A stretch of DNA of 64,000 bases from Fremontodendron californicum (lineage: Eukaryota; Streptophyta; Magnoliopsida; Malvales; Malvaceae): positions 40,743,145 to 40,807,144 of the forward strand of contig JAULJL010000001.1 in assembly GCA_030761205.1 (NCBI GenBank), read 5' to 3'. Below are positions 1 through 10,585 of this stretch, one piece after another; the stretch's first letter is position 1, and every line of letters starts with the position of its first letter. Below the pieces are notes generated by a model, which was given only the letters and a program-made list of their open reading frames with translations, was not told the DNA's origin and did not search any database. The position numbers and the translations under genes were made by a program.

Positions 1-1239
1 GAAAACCCGAAAATGGGCGGTCTAGAGTAAATTAGGAAATTTTCGATGCCATCTATGATAGTGCCGATACCCCAAAAGAAAAGATCTTATTAAAGGAGTG
101 GTCATCGAGGAACATCTAGGAATTCCTGAACCCCCCAAATTGTCAGTTCTCATTCAGAGGATTGTCTTCAAAAACTAAAACTTTTTTCCTCCAAAATCAA
201 CTTTCCAGTTTAAACATCCCGGCCAATCTTAACGCTTGTCAAAATGCCTTGATATGGAAACTAAAAGAATGTTGAATTTGTTTGGTTCTCAATGAATTCA
301 TGATTTATAAAAACTGTTCCATTTGTGAGCCTAGAAGGGATATACATTTTTGTCATGAAGTTTTCCTGGAAAAGCCAGAATCTTGTTATACCAAGCCTTG
401 CCAATCCCAGTTGAAAAAAACCAGATCGATACTTAGAGAAATTTCTAACAACGATCATCAGTCTTCAAAAGATTTGTACATCACACATTGTGGGGTTAAT
501 ATTTTTTGTTCAGAAGTTTTCAAAATGCGAAAACAAATAAAAATATTTTTGAATACCCATTTTTGATGTTGACATGAGACAAGGGTTTTTCTAACCCAAA
601 GGTATAGAACTGCCAAGATAGGTCCTGACTTCCAGATATAAGAAGAAGAAATAGAACCCGGTTCAGATCTCTGTTGATGAAAGTTTGAAAAACTGTTGGG
701 GCAAAGAGAATAGCCAAAATGAATTGAAGATATACTCTGATTTGAAGAGGAAAAATGAATTTGAAAGGTTAAGCCAAAGTCTAGAGGAACAACCAGGGGC
801 ATTTGCATCACTCATGAGCACTCATCTCTCTATCAAGCTTTTACATCTGCACAGTGTCGGCAAACATTTGCATCATTCATGGGTATTTGCATTGGCATTA
901 TTCCATAAGCATCTGCATTTTACCTTTACATTTACATTCTTCACGGAATTCGTATTTGTGTCATCTCAAACAATTGCATCATTTCTAGAATCATTGCATT
1001 TTCATTAATGTGTGGTAATTGTAGTTACACCATTCATAAACCAGTTACATGAACACAATTAGTAGGGGCATCTGCATCATGAAACATGGGCATCAATCCA
1101 AGTCATTTACATTTGCATTAAGGACATTTGCACCACTTTAAGTCATTTCGTATCTTATTCAACATATGCATTTGCATCAAAAAGCATTCGCATCTTCTCA
1201 AGATCTTTAGGTTAATTTTCAACAATTCTTCAAAGACCA

Positions 1240-2600
1240 TTTTTAAGACCTCCGGGCATAATTTTTCAAATCATAGGTAAGACCTCCGGGCAACATCTTT
1301 AAGACCTCCGGGCATAACTTTTTTTCAGGGGTAAGGCCTATGGGCACCATTTTTAAGACCTCCGGGCAACATCTTTAAGACCTCCGGGCATAACTCTTTT
1401 TTTTCAGGGGTAAGGCCTATGGGCACCATTTTTAAGACCTCCGGGCATAATTTTTCAAATCACAGGTAAGACCTCCGGACAACATCTTTAAGACCTCCGG
1501 ACATAACTTTTTTTCAAGGGTAAGGCCTCCGGGTACCATTCTTAAGACCCCCGGGCATCATTTTTAAAGTCGCATACAGCGCATTTTTTTCAAATCACGG
1601 GTAAGGCCTCCAGGCACCATTCTTAAGACCCCCGGGCATCATTTTTAAAGTCACATACAGCGCATTTTTTCCAAATCACGAGTAAGGCCTCCTGGCACCA
1701 TTCTTAAGACCCCCGGGCATCATTTTTAAAGTCGCATACAGCGTATTTTTTCCAAATCACGGGTAAGGCCTCCGGGCACCATTCTTAAGACCTCTTGACA
1801 CCATTCTTAAGATCCCCGGGCATCATTTTTAAAGTCGCATACAACGCATTTTTTTCAAATCACGGGTAAGGCCTCCGGGCACCATTCTTAAGACCTCTGG
1901 GCACCATTTTTAAGACCTCCGGGCATAATTTTTCAAATCACAGGTAAGACCTCCGGGCAACATCTTTAAGACCTCCGGGCATAACTCTTTTTTCAGGGGT
2001 AAGGCCTATGGGCACCATTTTTAAGACCTACGGGCATAATTTTTCAAATCGCAAGTAAGACCTCCGGGCAACATCTTTAAGACCTCCGGGCATAACTTTT
2101 TTTCAGGGGTAAGGCCTATGGGCACCATTTTTAAGACCTCCGGGCATAATTCACAAGTAAAACCTCCGGGCAACATTTTTAAGACCTCCGGGCATAACTT
2201 TTTCAGGGGTAAGGCCTCCGGGCGCCAATTTTTAAGACCTCCGGGCATAATTTTCAATTTTTAATACCTCCGGGCATAATTTTTTATAATTCACAAGTAA
2301 GACCTCCGGGCAACATTTTTAAGACCTCCGGGCATAACTTTTTCAGGGGTAAGGCCTCCGGGCGCCAATTTTTAAGACCTCCGGGCATAATTTTCAATTT
2401 TTAAGACCTCCGGGCATAATTTTTCATAATTCACAAGTAAGACCTCCGGGCAACACTTTTAAGACCTCCGGGCATAACTTTTTCAGAGGTAAGGCCTCCG
2501 GGTGCCAATTTTTAAGACCTCCGGGCATAATTTTCAATTTTTAAGACCTCCGGGCATAATTTTTCATAATTCACAGGTAAGACCTCCGGGCAGGGAATTC
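1240..2600. repeat. Tandem array with TAAGRCCTCCGGGCA core
   Basis: A core close to TAAGACCTCCGGGCA recurs about every 25-45 bp, alternating with spacers such as CATAATTTTTCAAATCACAGG, CATCTTT and CATAACTTTTTTTCAGGGG. These form higher-order units of roughly 100-130 bp, with variants TAAGGCCTATGGGCA and TAAGACCCCCGGGCA. The array lies inside the retroelement's 3' internal region. Apparent open frames across it only translate the repeat and are not credible genes. Confidence 0.9.
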
Positions 2601-2875
2601 AATTTAAGGACAAAATCTTCAATTTATTGTTTAAAAAAAAAAAACAAAAAAAATTTCAAAAATTGAAAAAGAGAAAAAATAGAAAAAAAATGAAAAAAGA
2701 AAAAAAAGAAAAAAGAGAAGGAAAAAAAATAGAAAATGAAAAATGAAAAATGCAAAAATGAATGAAGAAATGAAAAAGAAAACCCCTTTCCTTTCCATGT
2801 GATTTCAAATGACCGTATAAAATTAGTGTTGGTTTATCTTTGCCTGATTCCTGATTCTCAGCAATAGCCAAAGCA
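2591..2875 (+). repeat. First copy of a duplicated block inside the retroelement
   Basis: The block starts CAGGGAATTCAATTTAAGG, passes through an A-rich tract, and ends with TTGCCTGATTCCTGATTCTC followed by AGCAATAGCCAAAG. The same order of sequence returns at about 3433-3683, immediately before the LTR. The copy at 3433 leads into the polypurine tract, so the first copy probably arose by duplication of the element's own 3' end. Confidence 0.85.
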
Positions 2876-2889
2876 TGAGCACCTTGTTA

Positions 2890-3335
2890 AAAGACATGTA
2901 CATCTGCATCATTTCTCAAAGCTTCTGGTGGGGATATCCAGAATTTTACAGTTTTAAAAGTGAACAAGTCTTTGGTGGTGATAGCTGAAGCCTCTGGTGG
3001 AGATATCCAGGGTTTTATAATTTTGAAAAATGAGAAATTTTATTCTGAAGGAGTTACCCAGAATTGTACAATGAGCAAGTCTTTGGTGGTGATAGCCAAA
3101 GCTTCTGGTGGTGATATCCAGAATTTTGCAGTTTTAAAAGTGAACAAGTCTTCGGTGGTGATAGCTGAAGCCTCTGGTGGAGATATCCAGGGTTTTATAA
3201 TTTTGAAACATGAGAAATCTTCTTCTGGAGGTGAGACCCAAAATTTTTACATTTAAAAAAAAAAAAAATGAGCAAGACTTTGGTGGTGATAGCCGAAGCT
3301 TCTGGTGGAGATATCCAGAATTTTGAACATAGCTG
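2890..3335 (+). repeat. Tandem repeat array with GGTGGNGATATCCAG core, partly open in frame
   Basis: Units of about 60 bp contain AGCTTCTGGTGGGGATATCC and the related TTTGGTGGTGATAGCTGAAG. From 2960 to 3256 the repeats stay open in one frame for 98 codons. The peptide would be periodic, with the motif VVIAEASGGDIQ appearing three times. I cannot tell whether this is translated. A repeat whose unit length keeps frame is enough to explain the open frame. It is part of the retroelement's 3' internal region. Confidence 0.7.
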
Positions 3336-3432
3336 AGAACAAGATAGGTTAAGGCCCCGAAACCATCGTCGAGGTCATTTCCTTTCTTGCAAATCGATTT
3401 CGTTTCCTTAAGACGAATCGAGCCTTGTTTAG

Positions 3433-3683
3433 GCAGGGAATTCAATTTAAGGACAAAATCTTCAATTTACTGTATGGTAAAAAAAAAAAAATTTTTGAAA
3501 AATTGAAAAAAAAATGAAAAAAGGAGAAACGAAAAATGAAAAATAGAAAATGGAAAAAATGAAAAAATGATAGAAGAATGAAAAAGAAAACCCCTTTCCT
3601 TTCCATGTGATTTCACTGACCGTACAAAATTAGTGTTGGTTTATCTTTGCCTGATTCCTGATTCTCAGCAATAGCCAAAGAGG
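3433..3683 (+). repeat. Second copy of the duplicated block, ending at the polypurine tract
   Basis: This copy parallels 2591-2875: CAGGGAATTCAATTTAAGG, A-rich tract, AACCCCTTTCCTTTCCATGT, TTGCCTGATTCCTGATTCTC. It differs by small indels and substitutions. It ends in the polypurine tract abutting the LTR. Confidence 0.85.
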
Positions 3684-3689
3684 GGCAGC
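3677..3689 (+). other. Polypurine tract of the large LTR element
   Basis: AAAGAGGGGCAG followed by C lies immediately upstream of the LTR start TGTAGACACC. A purine-rich primer for plus-strand DNA synthesis just inside the 3' LTR is diagnostic for LTR retrotransposons. It shows that the LTR to its right is the 3' LTR of a + strand element, not a solo LTR. Confidence 0.85.
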
Positions 3690-4383
3690 TGTAGACACCT
3701 AATTTTGTCCGGGCCACTAAACAGGTATGTTTTCTTCCCATATTGATGTTCCCAAGTGTAAAAAGACTGTTTTCATCCTGCAGATGGTACTCCGAGACTT
3801 AGTTTAAGAGGGCGAGCACAAAAAGTCAAACTTGAAAAAAAGTCAACTTGAAAAAAAGTCAACCCCGAAAAAGTCAACCCCAGAAAGTCAACTACTGAAA
3901 AAGTCAACCCACTTTCAAAATCAAGATTTTAAGTTCAATTGAAAAATGGCGAAAGAATTTTGATAATCCGAGGTCTACATTGAAAGATATGGAGTTCGGA
4001 AGTTGGGATTTGGAGATTCAGTAGAAAGGAAACCCTAATCCGAGAAATTTGGGGAAAAGTGCTTAAACGATCAAACTGGTCGAAATTGAAGGTTCCAAAT
4101 GAAAGATAAGCACTGACTACGGGTAATGGAGAAGTCACTTGCAAGAAAAATCAAAAAAAAGTCAATCCGGGAGAAAACCGAGAATTAGGGTTTTTAGTGG
4201 ATTTCGGTGAAATCGGGAAGAATCACAGAAATGGCCCGACTTGGTAAGACCAAAGCCCCCAATGGATGAGGAATGATTAAAAAGGATGGCCCAAGGCTCA
4301 GATTGAAGAAAATCTGAAAATCGGATTTGTTTTGAGCAAAACCGGGTTTCGGAGGTAAAAGGGCAAAATTGGAAAAATTTGGG

Positions 4384-5000
4384 AAAAATAGCAAATGGAC
4401 TCCGAAAATTATGGAAAATTTGTCAATCTCATTCTTAAATCATTTGAAGGAGATTGGCGAAAGAAAATCTTGATTCCGAGTTCGTTTGCAAAATGGCCAA
4501 ATCCCGGGCTTCTTATGCAGTAATTCAAAAAGATAAATCCCAGAAAAATAGCAAATGGACTCCAAAAATTCTGAAATTTGGTAAATCTCATTTTTAAATT
4601 ATTTGGAAGAGATTGGCGAAATAAAATCTTGATTCCGAGTTCGTTTGCAAAATGTCCAAATCCCGGGCCTCCTATGCAGTAATTCAAGCCGATAAATCCC
4701 GAAAAAATACCAAATGAGCTCCAAAAATTATGAAAACTTCCAGATCACACTTTTTAATTATTTTGAAGAGATTGGTGAAGAAAAATCTTGATTTGGAGCT
4801 CGTTTAAAAAATGGTAAAATGTAGGGGCATAAAAGGGCATTTTTGGGAAGAAAAAAATCCAAATAAATAGCAAACGGACTCGGATAATTTTGAAAACTTC
4901 CAGAACTCAATATTTTATTATTCTGGAAGTATTAAAAAAAGAAAAATTGAATTTGGAGTCCGTTTGATATTTACTTGCATCCGGGGGGCAAAATGGTCAT
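4384..5000 (+). repeat. Four-copy tandem array, period about 160 bp, within the LTR
   Basis: Copies start near 4384, 4543, 4702 and 4862 with variants of AAAAATAGCAAATGGACTCC, followed by an ATTGGCGAA-type core and CTTGATTCCGAGTTCGTTTG. Divergence increases toward the last copy. The array is part of the LTR's U3-like portion upstream of the TATA-like motif. Confidence 0.85.
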
Positions 5001-5340
5001 TTCACCCAAGCAACCGAAAAGGGCTTTTTTTGGCCCTTCAAAAAATCAGAGTTGGGCTGGAAAAGAGATGTGCTGGCATACCCAAGCCCAAAGAAAGGAG
5101 GAAGCTTCTAATTTTTTTTAATCAAGTGGTTAAAAATCAAGAGTTAGTTAACCATTCTCTTTGATCAAGCCATGGTGATTAAACCACATAGGTTAAGAAA
5201 GATGTCAACATTATTTTTGCATAGCTGTAATTTGAGAGGGCTGAGATGCTAATCTAAAGGTGGTAATTTCATGACTTTTCATCTTGAATTATTGGCCATT
5301 TGATGGAAATTAGGTTACACAAAAATGACAACATCTTAGA

Positions 5341-5352
5341 GGCTATATAACC
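5341..5352 (+). promoter_or_regulatory. Probable TATA box of the LTR promoter
   Basis: GGCTATATAACCATGC is the only well-formed plant TATA-like motif in a plausible place inside the LTR. It is followed by pyrimidine-rich sequence. Position and motif only; the transcription start is not known. Confidence 0.45.
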
Positions 5353-6640
5353 ATGCATTAAGGCTAGCCCTAAGGAGGAGGGAGGCAGATTTTGGTTTCT
5401 TCTTTTCCATTTTGGCTGATTTCTCTTAGTTTTTCTTAGTTTTTATCTTCTTGGTTGAGAGCAAAAAAAGAAAAGTTTAGAAAAAAAAGGAAAGTTTGAA
5501 GAGAAAAGCTTGAAATATTAGCTTCTTGAGGTTGCTCTTGAGCACCAACTCTTGCACTTTCATTTTCTATTCTTGTTTTTTGCTATTTTAATCTCTACTT
5601 GGTGAGTTTTCATTTTAAAATAATGTTTCTTGTTCTTCCTTCATTTCCTTTCTTAAGTATTTTTTTTACATTTTTTTTTACAATAACTCACCATGGCCAA
5701 ATGGCCTACATTATTTATTTTAAGTTGTTGTTTCAATTCATTTTACCATATTGTTTATGCTATTTTCTTTGTTTTTGATGTTTTAAGTGTTATGTTATTT
5801 CATGTTCTTAAGTTATATTTAATTTGGTTGCTTTGTTTGTTGCCATTTATGTCTTAGATATCATGTTTTTGCATTTTTAATTTTCTGTTTTCATGTTGTT
5901 TAAATTTGAGCATGTTTTAGAGTTAGCATATTAAGTGTTTGTGAAAATGCTTGTGTGATTCTTTGCATGATTCTTGTTTTATATCTTAGTGAGCATGTTT
6001 TAGATTTGGTATATTAGGTGTTTGTGAAAATGCTTGTGTGATTTTTGTGTTATGACTTAGTTTTTCATGCTAGCATACCAAGTGTTTGTGAAAATGCCAT
6101 GCTTGTTGGAGCTTGAGGCCATTTGGCTACTCCATGTGTTTTGCATTGTGTGTTGTATTTTTGTCATGCTAGTTGTTAGGTTTTTGCATTTGCATGATAT
6201 TTGGTTGGATTTTTGAATTAAGCATGCCTTGTGTTTGTGAAAATGCCATGCATATCTTAGGTCTAGGTTGCATTTATTGCCATGCAAGTTCATGTTAGGT
6301 CTAGGCCATATTATTTATGTCATGCATTTTCCTTATATTTAGTTTTAAATCCATGCATTTCATGCATTATGTTTGCTGCATTATTTCATGCATTTCATGT
6401 TCATGCCACTTGAATAATGACTTGAGCCAATTAATGGTTCAAGATCATGCTCTCTTGAGCACACTTGTGGAAAATTAAGTTTGTCAAATTGATTACTCTA
6501 CCTTTGTGATTTTTTTTATTTAGCCAATTTTTATCTAACTTTCAAAGAGTCCTAGCTACTGCTTTCAAGTCATTTTATGAGTTTCAAATATTTTTACTTT
6601 GGTTTTTAAATGATTTTATCAAAAGCAAAAATGTGTTGGC

Positions 6641-7285
6641 AAAGCAGTTTTTTTTTCCTCCTCCAAAAACTCGTACATCTATGATTTTGCTGGGAATTCA
6701 TCTTTGATCAGAAAATTAAGCCGATTTGTTTTCATGTAGTTTTACATGTCCTGAGTCTCCAGTATTTTTTTTAGAATTTTTGGAATTTTCAAAAATAGGA
6801 TAAAAAATCGTGGATTAAAACTGGACAGTGGAGTCAGAATTGAATTTAAAGAAAAACAAAGCAGTTTTTTTCTCCTCTAAAAACTCGTACATCTCTGATT
6901 TTTCTGGGAATTCATCTTTGATCAGAAAATTAAGCCGATTTGTTTTCGTGTAGTTTTACATGTTCCGAGTCTCCAGTATTTTTTTCATAATTTTTGGAAT
7001 TTTTAAAAATAGGGTAAAAAATCGTGGATTAAAACTGGACAGTGGAGTCAGAATTGAATTTAAAGAAAAACAAAGCAGTTTTTTCCTCCTCCAAAAATTC
7101 GTACATCTATGATTTTTCTGGGAATTCATCTTTGATCCGAAAATTAAGCCGATTTGTTTTCGTGTAGTTTTACATGTCCTGAGTCTCCAGTATTTTTTTT
7201 AGAATTTTTGGAATTTTTAAAAATAGGATAAAAAATCGTGGATTAAAACTGGACAGTGGAGTCAGAATTGAATTTAAAGAAAAAC
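6641..7285 (+). repeat. Three-copy tandem array, period about 215 bp, within the LTR
   Basis: Copies begin AAAGCAGTTTTTT near 6641, 6858 and 7072. Each carries GGGAATTCATCTTTGATC, CGATTTGTTTTC and ATCGTGGATTAAAACTGGAC in the same order. The copies are highly similar, so the expansion is recent relative to the 4.4-5.0 kb array. Confidence 0.9.
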
Positions 7286-8660
7286 CTTTTTTCTGATTTG
7301 GTTAATTTACTTAAAGTGGGCTGATTAGGAGAGTTAGCTACTGACTTAGGGTAATTTATAAGCCTTTTTAAACTCTAAAAATGGTTTTTAAAGTCCCGGG
7401 TTAAGGGTAGTCAAGTCCGGATTTTTCAAACTTAGGAAATTAGAGCCATTTTAAAAGATTTAGCCCAGTTTTTATTTTTAATTCAAGCTTTTCAAAATTG
7501 TTTTCAAACAATCACAAAGTATTTTGGTTTTAGAATATTTAATTTGACATATTTTCCTAAGGTAGCCGGATATCTTTTTAGATATACGGATTTCCTTAAT
7601 TAAAGGAAAAAATACATTTCATGCATTGCATTTTTATTTTCATGCATATTATATGATAGCATTATTTTATTCCATGACATTTAAATTATATGCCATACCA
7701 TTCATATTTGTCATGTCATTTAGGTTGCATTATATTATTTAGACTGTACTATGTCATTTTATTTATGTCATGCATATACATATTCATTTCTTTTAAATGT
7801 TTTCAAAAAAGGATAATGGTTTTCAATAAAAAAATATAAAGATATTCCCGAGTTAAAATAATTCATGAGTTCTCTACCGGGTTTGCTGGAGGGAATATCA
7901 TCAATTATCATTAATAAAGGAATATCTTTCTTTCAAAAAAGAGAATGATTCGGAAAGTTTTCCAAAACTAATAAAAATTTCTATATTTTGCCACGTTTGT
8001 TGGGGAATATAGGAAAATTTTGAATTTATAAATTCCGGATCATTTTCAATAAAAAAAATGAAATTATTTTTCTTTAAATTGGGAATTAACTTGAAATACT
8101 AAATTTAAAACCAACTTTTTACCGAGACTTGAGATAACACACGATTAATAAGGTACCGATTTATACGGGCGTTGTGGGGGTGCTAATCCTTCCCCACACG
8201 TAACCGACTCCCGAACCCGCTTCTTTGATTTCTCTGGTTTAAAACGCAGACTTGAAATTGGTTTTTAAAATGTTTTAATTAATTTTTAAAATATTTTATA
8301 AAATCGGTTTTAATAGGTGGCCGATCACACCTAGCTAAAAAAGATTGGTGGCGACTCCATGTCTTTTTTAAGGTCATTTTCAAAACCTTCATTTTTCTAG
8401 AGGAATTAAGTCGACTTTTCCTCGATTTTTTTTAATGTCACGCCTAACGAATAATAAAATCTTGCGATGAGACTCGTCGTTATTTTTTAGGTTGCGACAG
8501 AAGGGTTGCACTATTGCTCTTTCCTTCATCCTTACCATATGAATGGTCATACATGAGCCCATTTATCAAATATTTCATTTCTACTTCATGCCTTTCTCTG
8601 GTAATTTAACCTTCTTTTAGTATATTCAGAGACATTGAAGCTATAATATCTTTTCCACAG

Positions 8661-9694
8661 ATTATGAAGGCACAGACTAAAGCTAAAGCAAATGGTTTCT
8701 CTGATGTTCTGTATCTTGACTCCATTCACAACAGGTATCTTGAAGAGGTTTCTACTGCTAATGTATTTGTTGTAAAGGTATGACAGAGTTTTGATTCTTA
8801 ATGGATGCCTGATAACCAATTTCTCAGGCATATCATACATTTAGACCATGAAATATTCTTGCAATCTTATGACTAAAGGGTGTAGAAATTAAAGACAAAT
8901 TCTATTAGTTGCACGTGAAAGGCTTGAGATGTTCTAAGTGTGGAAGTGACATTGATACATCTGGCTAGAAATTTTCATTTTTTTTTCTTAATTTTGGAAA
9001 TTATGCATTTTGCCTTTTCACTAAGTTGAATCGGTCCCATAATTGTCAGACAAAAACTTCCCAATCTGTAATGTAGAAAATAGTCTCTAGTCTTCATTTC
9101 TGTCAGGAATGTAATGAGTGGCTGCTGGTAGAAAACTTTGTAATTTAACAAATTTCTTTGACAACTGTTATAAATTGCCAAATATTTAGGATTTACCGCT
9201 TAAAGATGGTGAAACATCTTGTTATGAGAAGTAGCGAGGTGCAAGTAATTTCTGCAGATGGATATGTATCTCCTACCATCTCCCATATTATGCTCAACTA
9301 TCAAGCAATTCAATATTTCTCCATATATATATATATATATATATAAACTTTCTCCTGATCTCTGTTGCATTTGATTGATTTTATTATGTTTTATTCCGTA
9401 CAAATTGTAGGATAATACAATCTCGACTCCAGTACTAGGAGGAACAATTCTTCCTGGGATTACAAGAAAAAGTATTATTGAAATTGCTCACAGCCAAGAT
9501 TGCAAGGTATGCAGTTTGAAGTGGCAGTGTCTCTAATCTAACTTTTACTGGACATGTTTGATATCCTTTTTATTGATATGGTGAGAATGTTCAATTATTT
9601 GTCTTTTCTCAGTTTTGTTCTCTTTCAAAAGTGCTTTTTTAATTTGAAAGAAATCAATAATTTTCTCATTGGTTCATATTCTAAATGGGCCGCC

Positions 9695-9769
<75 letters not shown>

Positions 9770-10585
9770 TAGATAGATAGATAGATAGATAGCTTGGACA
9801 TTCTTTTGTTTATCTGCACCCACTATATCACTTGTATAAATCTGATCCAAGGCCCTTTGCATTTATAAACAGGTTGAGGAGCGACTCGTGTCAGTTGAGG
9901 AATTTTTTGATGCTGATGAAGTCTTTTGTAGTGGGAATGCTGTTTGTATATTGCCTGTTGGCAGCATTACTTTCATGGGAAAAAGGTGCGTTTCTTATTT
10001 CGATTCCCTTAAATTAACTTGTTATCTAGTTTCTTAAGAAAGTAAATCAAGAGTTAGAAATTAAATTGTTTAGAATAAGGATGACACGAAAGCTACCTTT
10101 CTGCAACTTGTTGCAAGGGTCTTTGTTGAACTTTAATATCCTGTGAAAAGTTAAATTTTCAGAGAAAACCTCAAGGAGGCTTAGACATGCCTAATACAAT
10201 AAAGCAGTTAGGTAGTGGTGGTTTCACACTTTGAGGTTCCGTTTTAATTGGTGCTTTTCTGTTTAGCGGAAGCATCAACCAAACAAAGCCTAAATAACCT
10301 GCATATTCCTTCTCTTTTTTTTTTTTTCTTTTCTGGAAAGGTTTTGAAATAACCTGTTGCAGGTTCTAGTTTCTACTTGCAACATGTTCTCTACTCCTTA
10401 CTGAGTTAAATATTGTTTATGACCTAGTCTTCTTATTTCGCATTCTTTCTTTTGGGGTGGGGGGGCTTGCCTGCCTGTTTGGAGAGAGTGGATATGTGGT
10501 ATCTCAGCAGCTCTACTCAGCGCTTACAAATATACAGTTGGGTCTTACAGAAGATAAAATGGGTTGGACTACAGTGTTAAACTAG
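8661..10585 (+). CDS. BCAT: Branched-chain aminotransferase, C-terminal exons (partial, 5' part outside window)
   Basis: PLP-dependent enzyme that interconverts branched-chain amino acids and their 2-oxo acids. Four exons are visible: 8661-8777, 9411-9506, 9873-9985 and about 10489-10585 (stop TAG). They encode family hallmarks in order: ANGFSDVLYLDS, NRYLEEVSTANVFVVK, ISTPVLGGTILPGITRKS, FFDADEVFCSGNAV and LYSALTNIQLGLTEDKMGWT. The C-terminal sequence resembles the plastid BCAT3/BCAT5 type. The upstream exons, which carry the PLP lysine, are not in the window; a retroelement of at least 8.5 kb lies in the intron just before 8661. The last exon is odd. The only in-frame acceptor gives a junction about six residues shorter than the family pattern KRVSYG-SGYVV. 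The gene may still be expressed if the giant intron is spliced, or this may be a truncated copy. Confidence 0.85.
9698..9792. repeat. Compound microsatellite (TA)n-(TAGA)n in a BCAT intron
   Basis: About 35 TA units (9698-9767) run into about six TAGA/GATA units up to 9792. It lies in the intron between the second and third visible BCAT exons and is likely to be length-polymorphic. A shorter (TA)n lies at about 9322-9345. Confidence 0.95.

Larger units (their letters stand above)
1..3689 (+). mobile_element. 3' internal region of a large Ty3/gypsy-like LTR retrotransposon
   Basis: This stretch runs directly into a polypurine tract and a long LTR, so it is the non-coding 3' internal part of an LTR element on the + strand. 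The element's 5' end and gag-pol lie outside the window. No long protein-coding frame is visible. Instead there is a succession of repeats: ATTTGCATC-like motifs at about 780-1200, a tandem array at 1240-2600, A-rich tracts at 2630-2760, a second tandem array at 2890-3330, and a duplicated block (about 2591-2875 and 3433-3683). Long repeat-filled 3' regions with very long LTRs are typical of the Ogre/TAT lineage of Ty3/gypsy elements. That placement is inference, because no polymerase domain is in view. Positions 1-780 show nothing I recognise. Confidence 0.75.
3690..8499 (+). mobile_element. 3' LTR (about 4.8 kb) of the large Ty3/gypsy-like element
   Basis: The LTR begins TGTAGACACC just after the polypurine tract and ends GGTTGCGACA, giving TG...CA termini over about 4,810 bp. 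It contains a likely promoter (TATA-like CTATATAAC near 5343), poly-T/A tracts, a four-copy 160-bp tandem array (4384-5000) and a three-copy 215-bp array (6641-7285). A target-site duplication cannot be tested because the 5' LTR is outside the window; the five bases after the LTR are GAAGG. LTRs this long are unusual but known in Ogre/TAT-type elements. The element lies in an intron of the BCAT gene in the same orientation. Confidence 0.85.

Noticed and set aside
2021..2257. 78-codon minus-strand frame
   Set aside because: It only translates the CCTCCGGGCA repeat (KLCPEVLKMLPGG periodicity) and has no independent support.
1240..2600. Regular short repeats with spacers, superficially CRISPR-like
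   Set aside because: Spacers are themselves repeated and variable in length, the DNA is plant, and the array lies inside a retroelement; it is a tandem satellite.
3690..8499. Solo LTR interpretation
   Set aside because: A polypurine tract and element-type internal repeats lie directly to the left, so this is the 3' LTR of a longer element.
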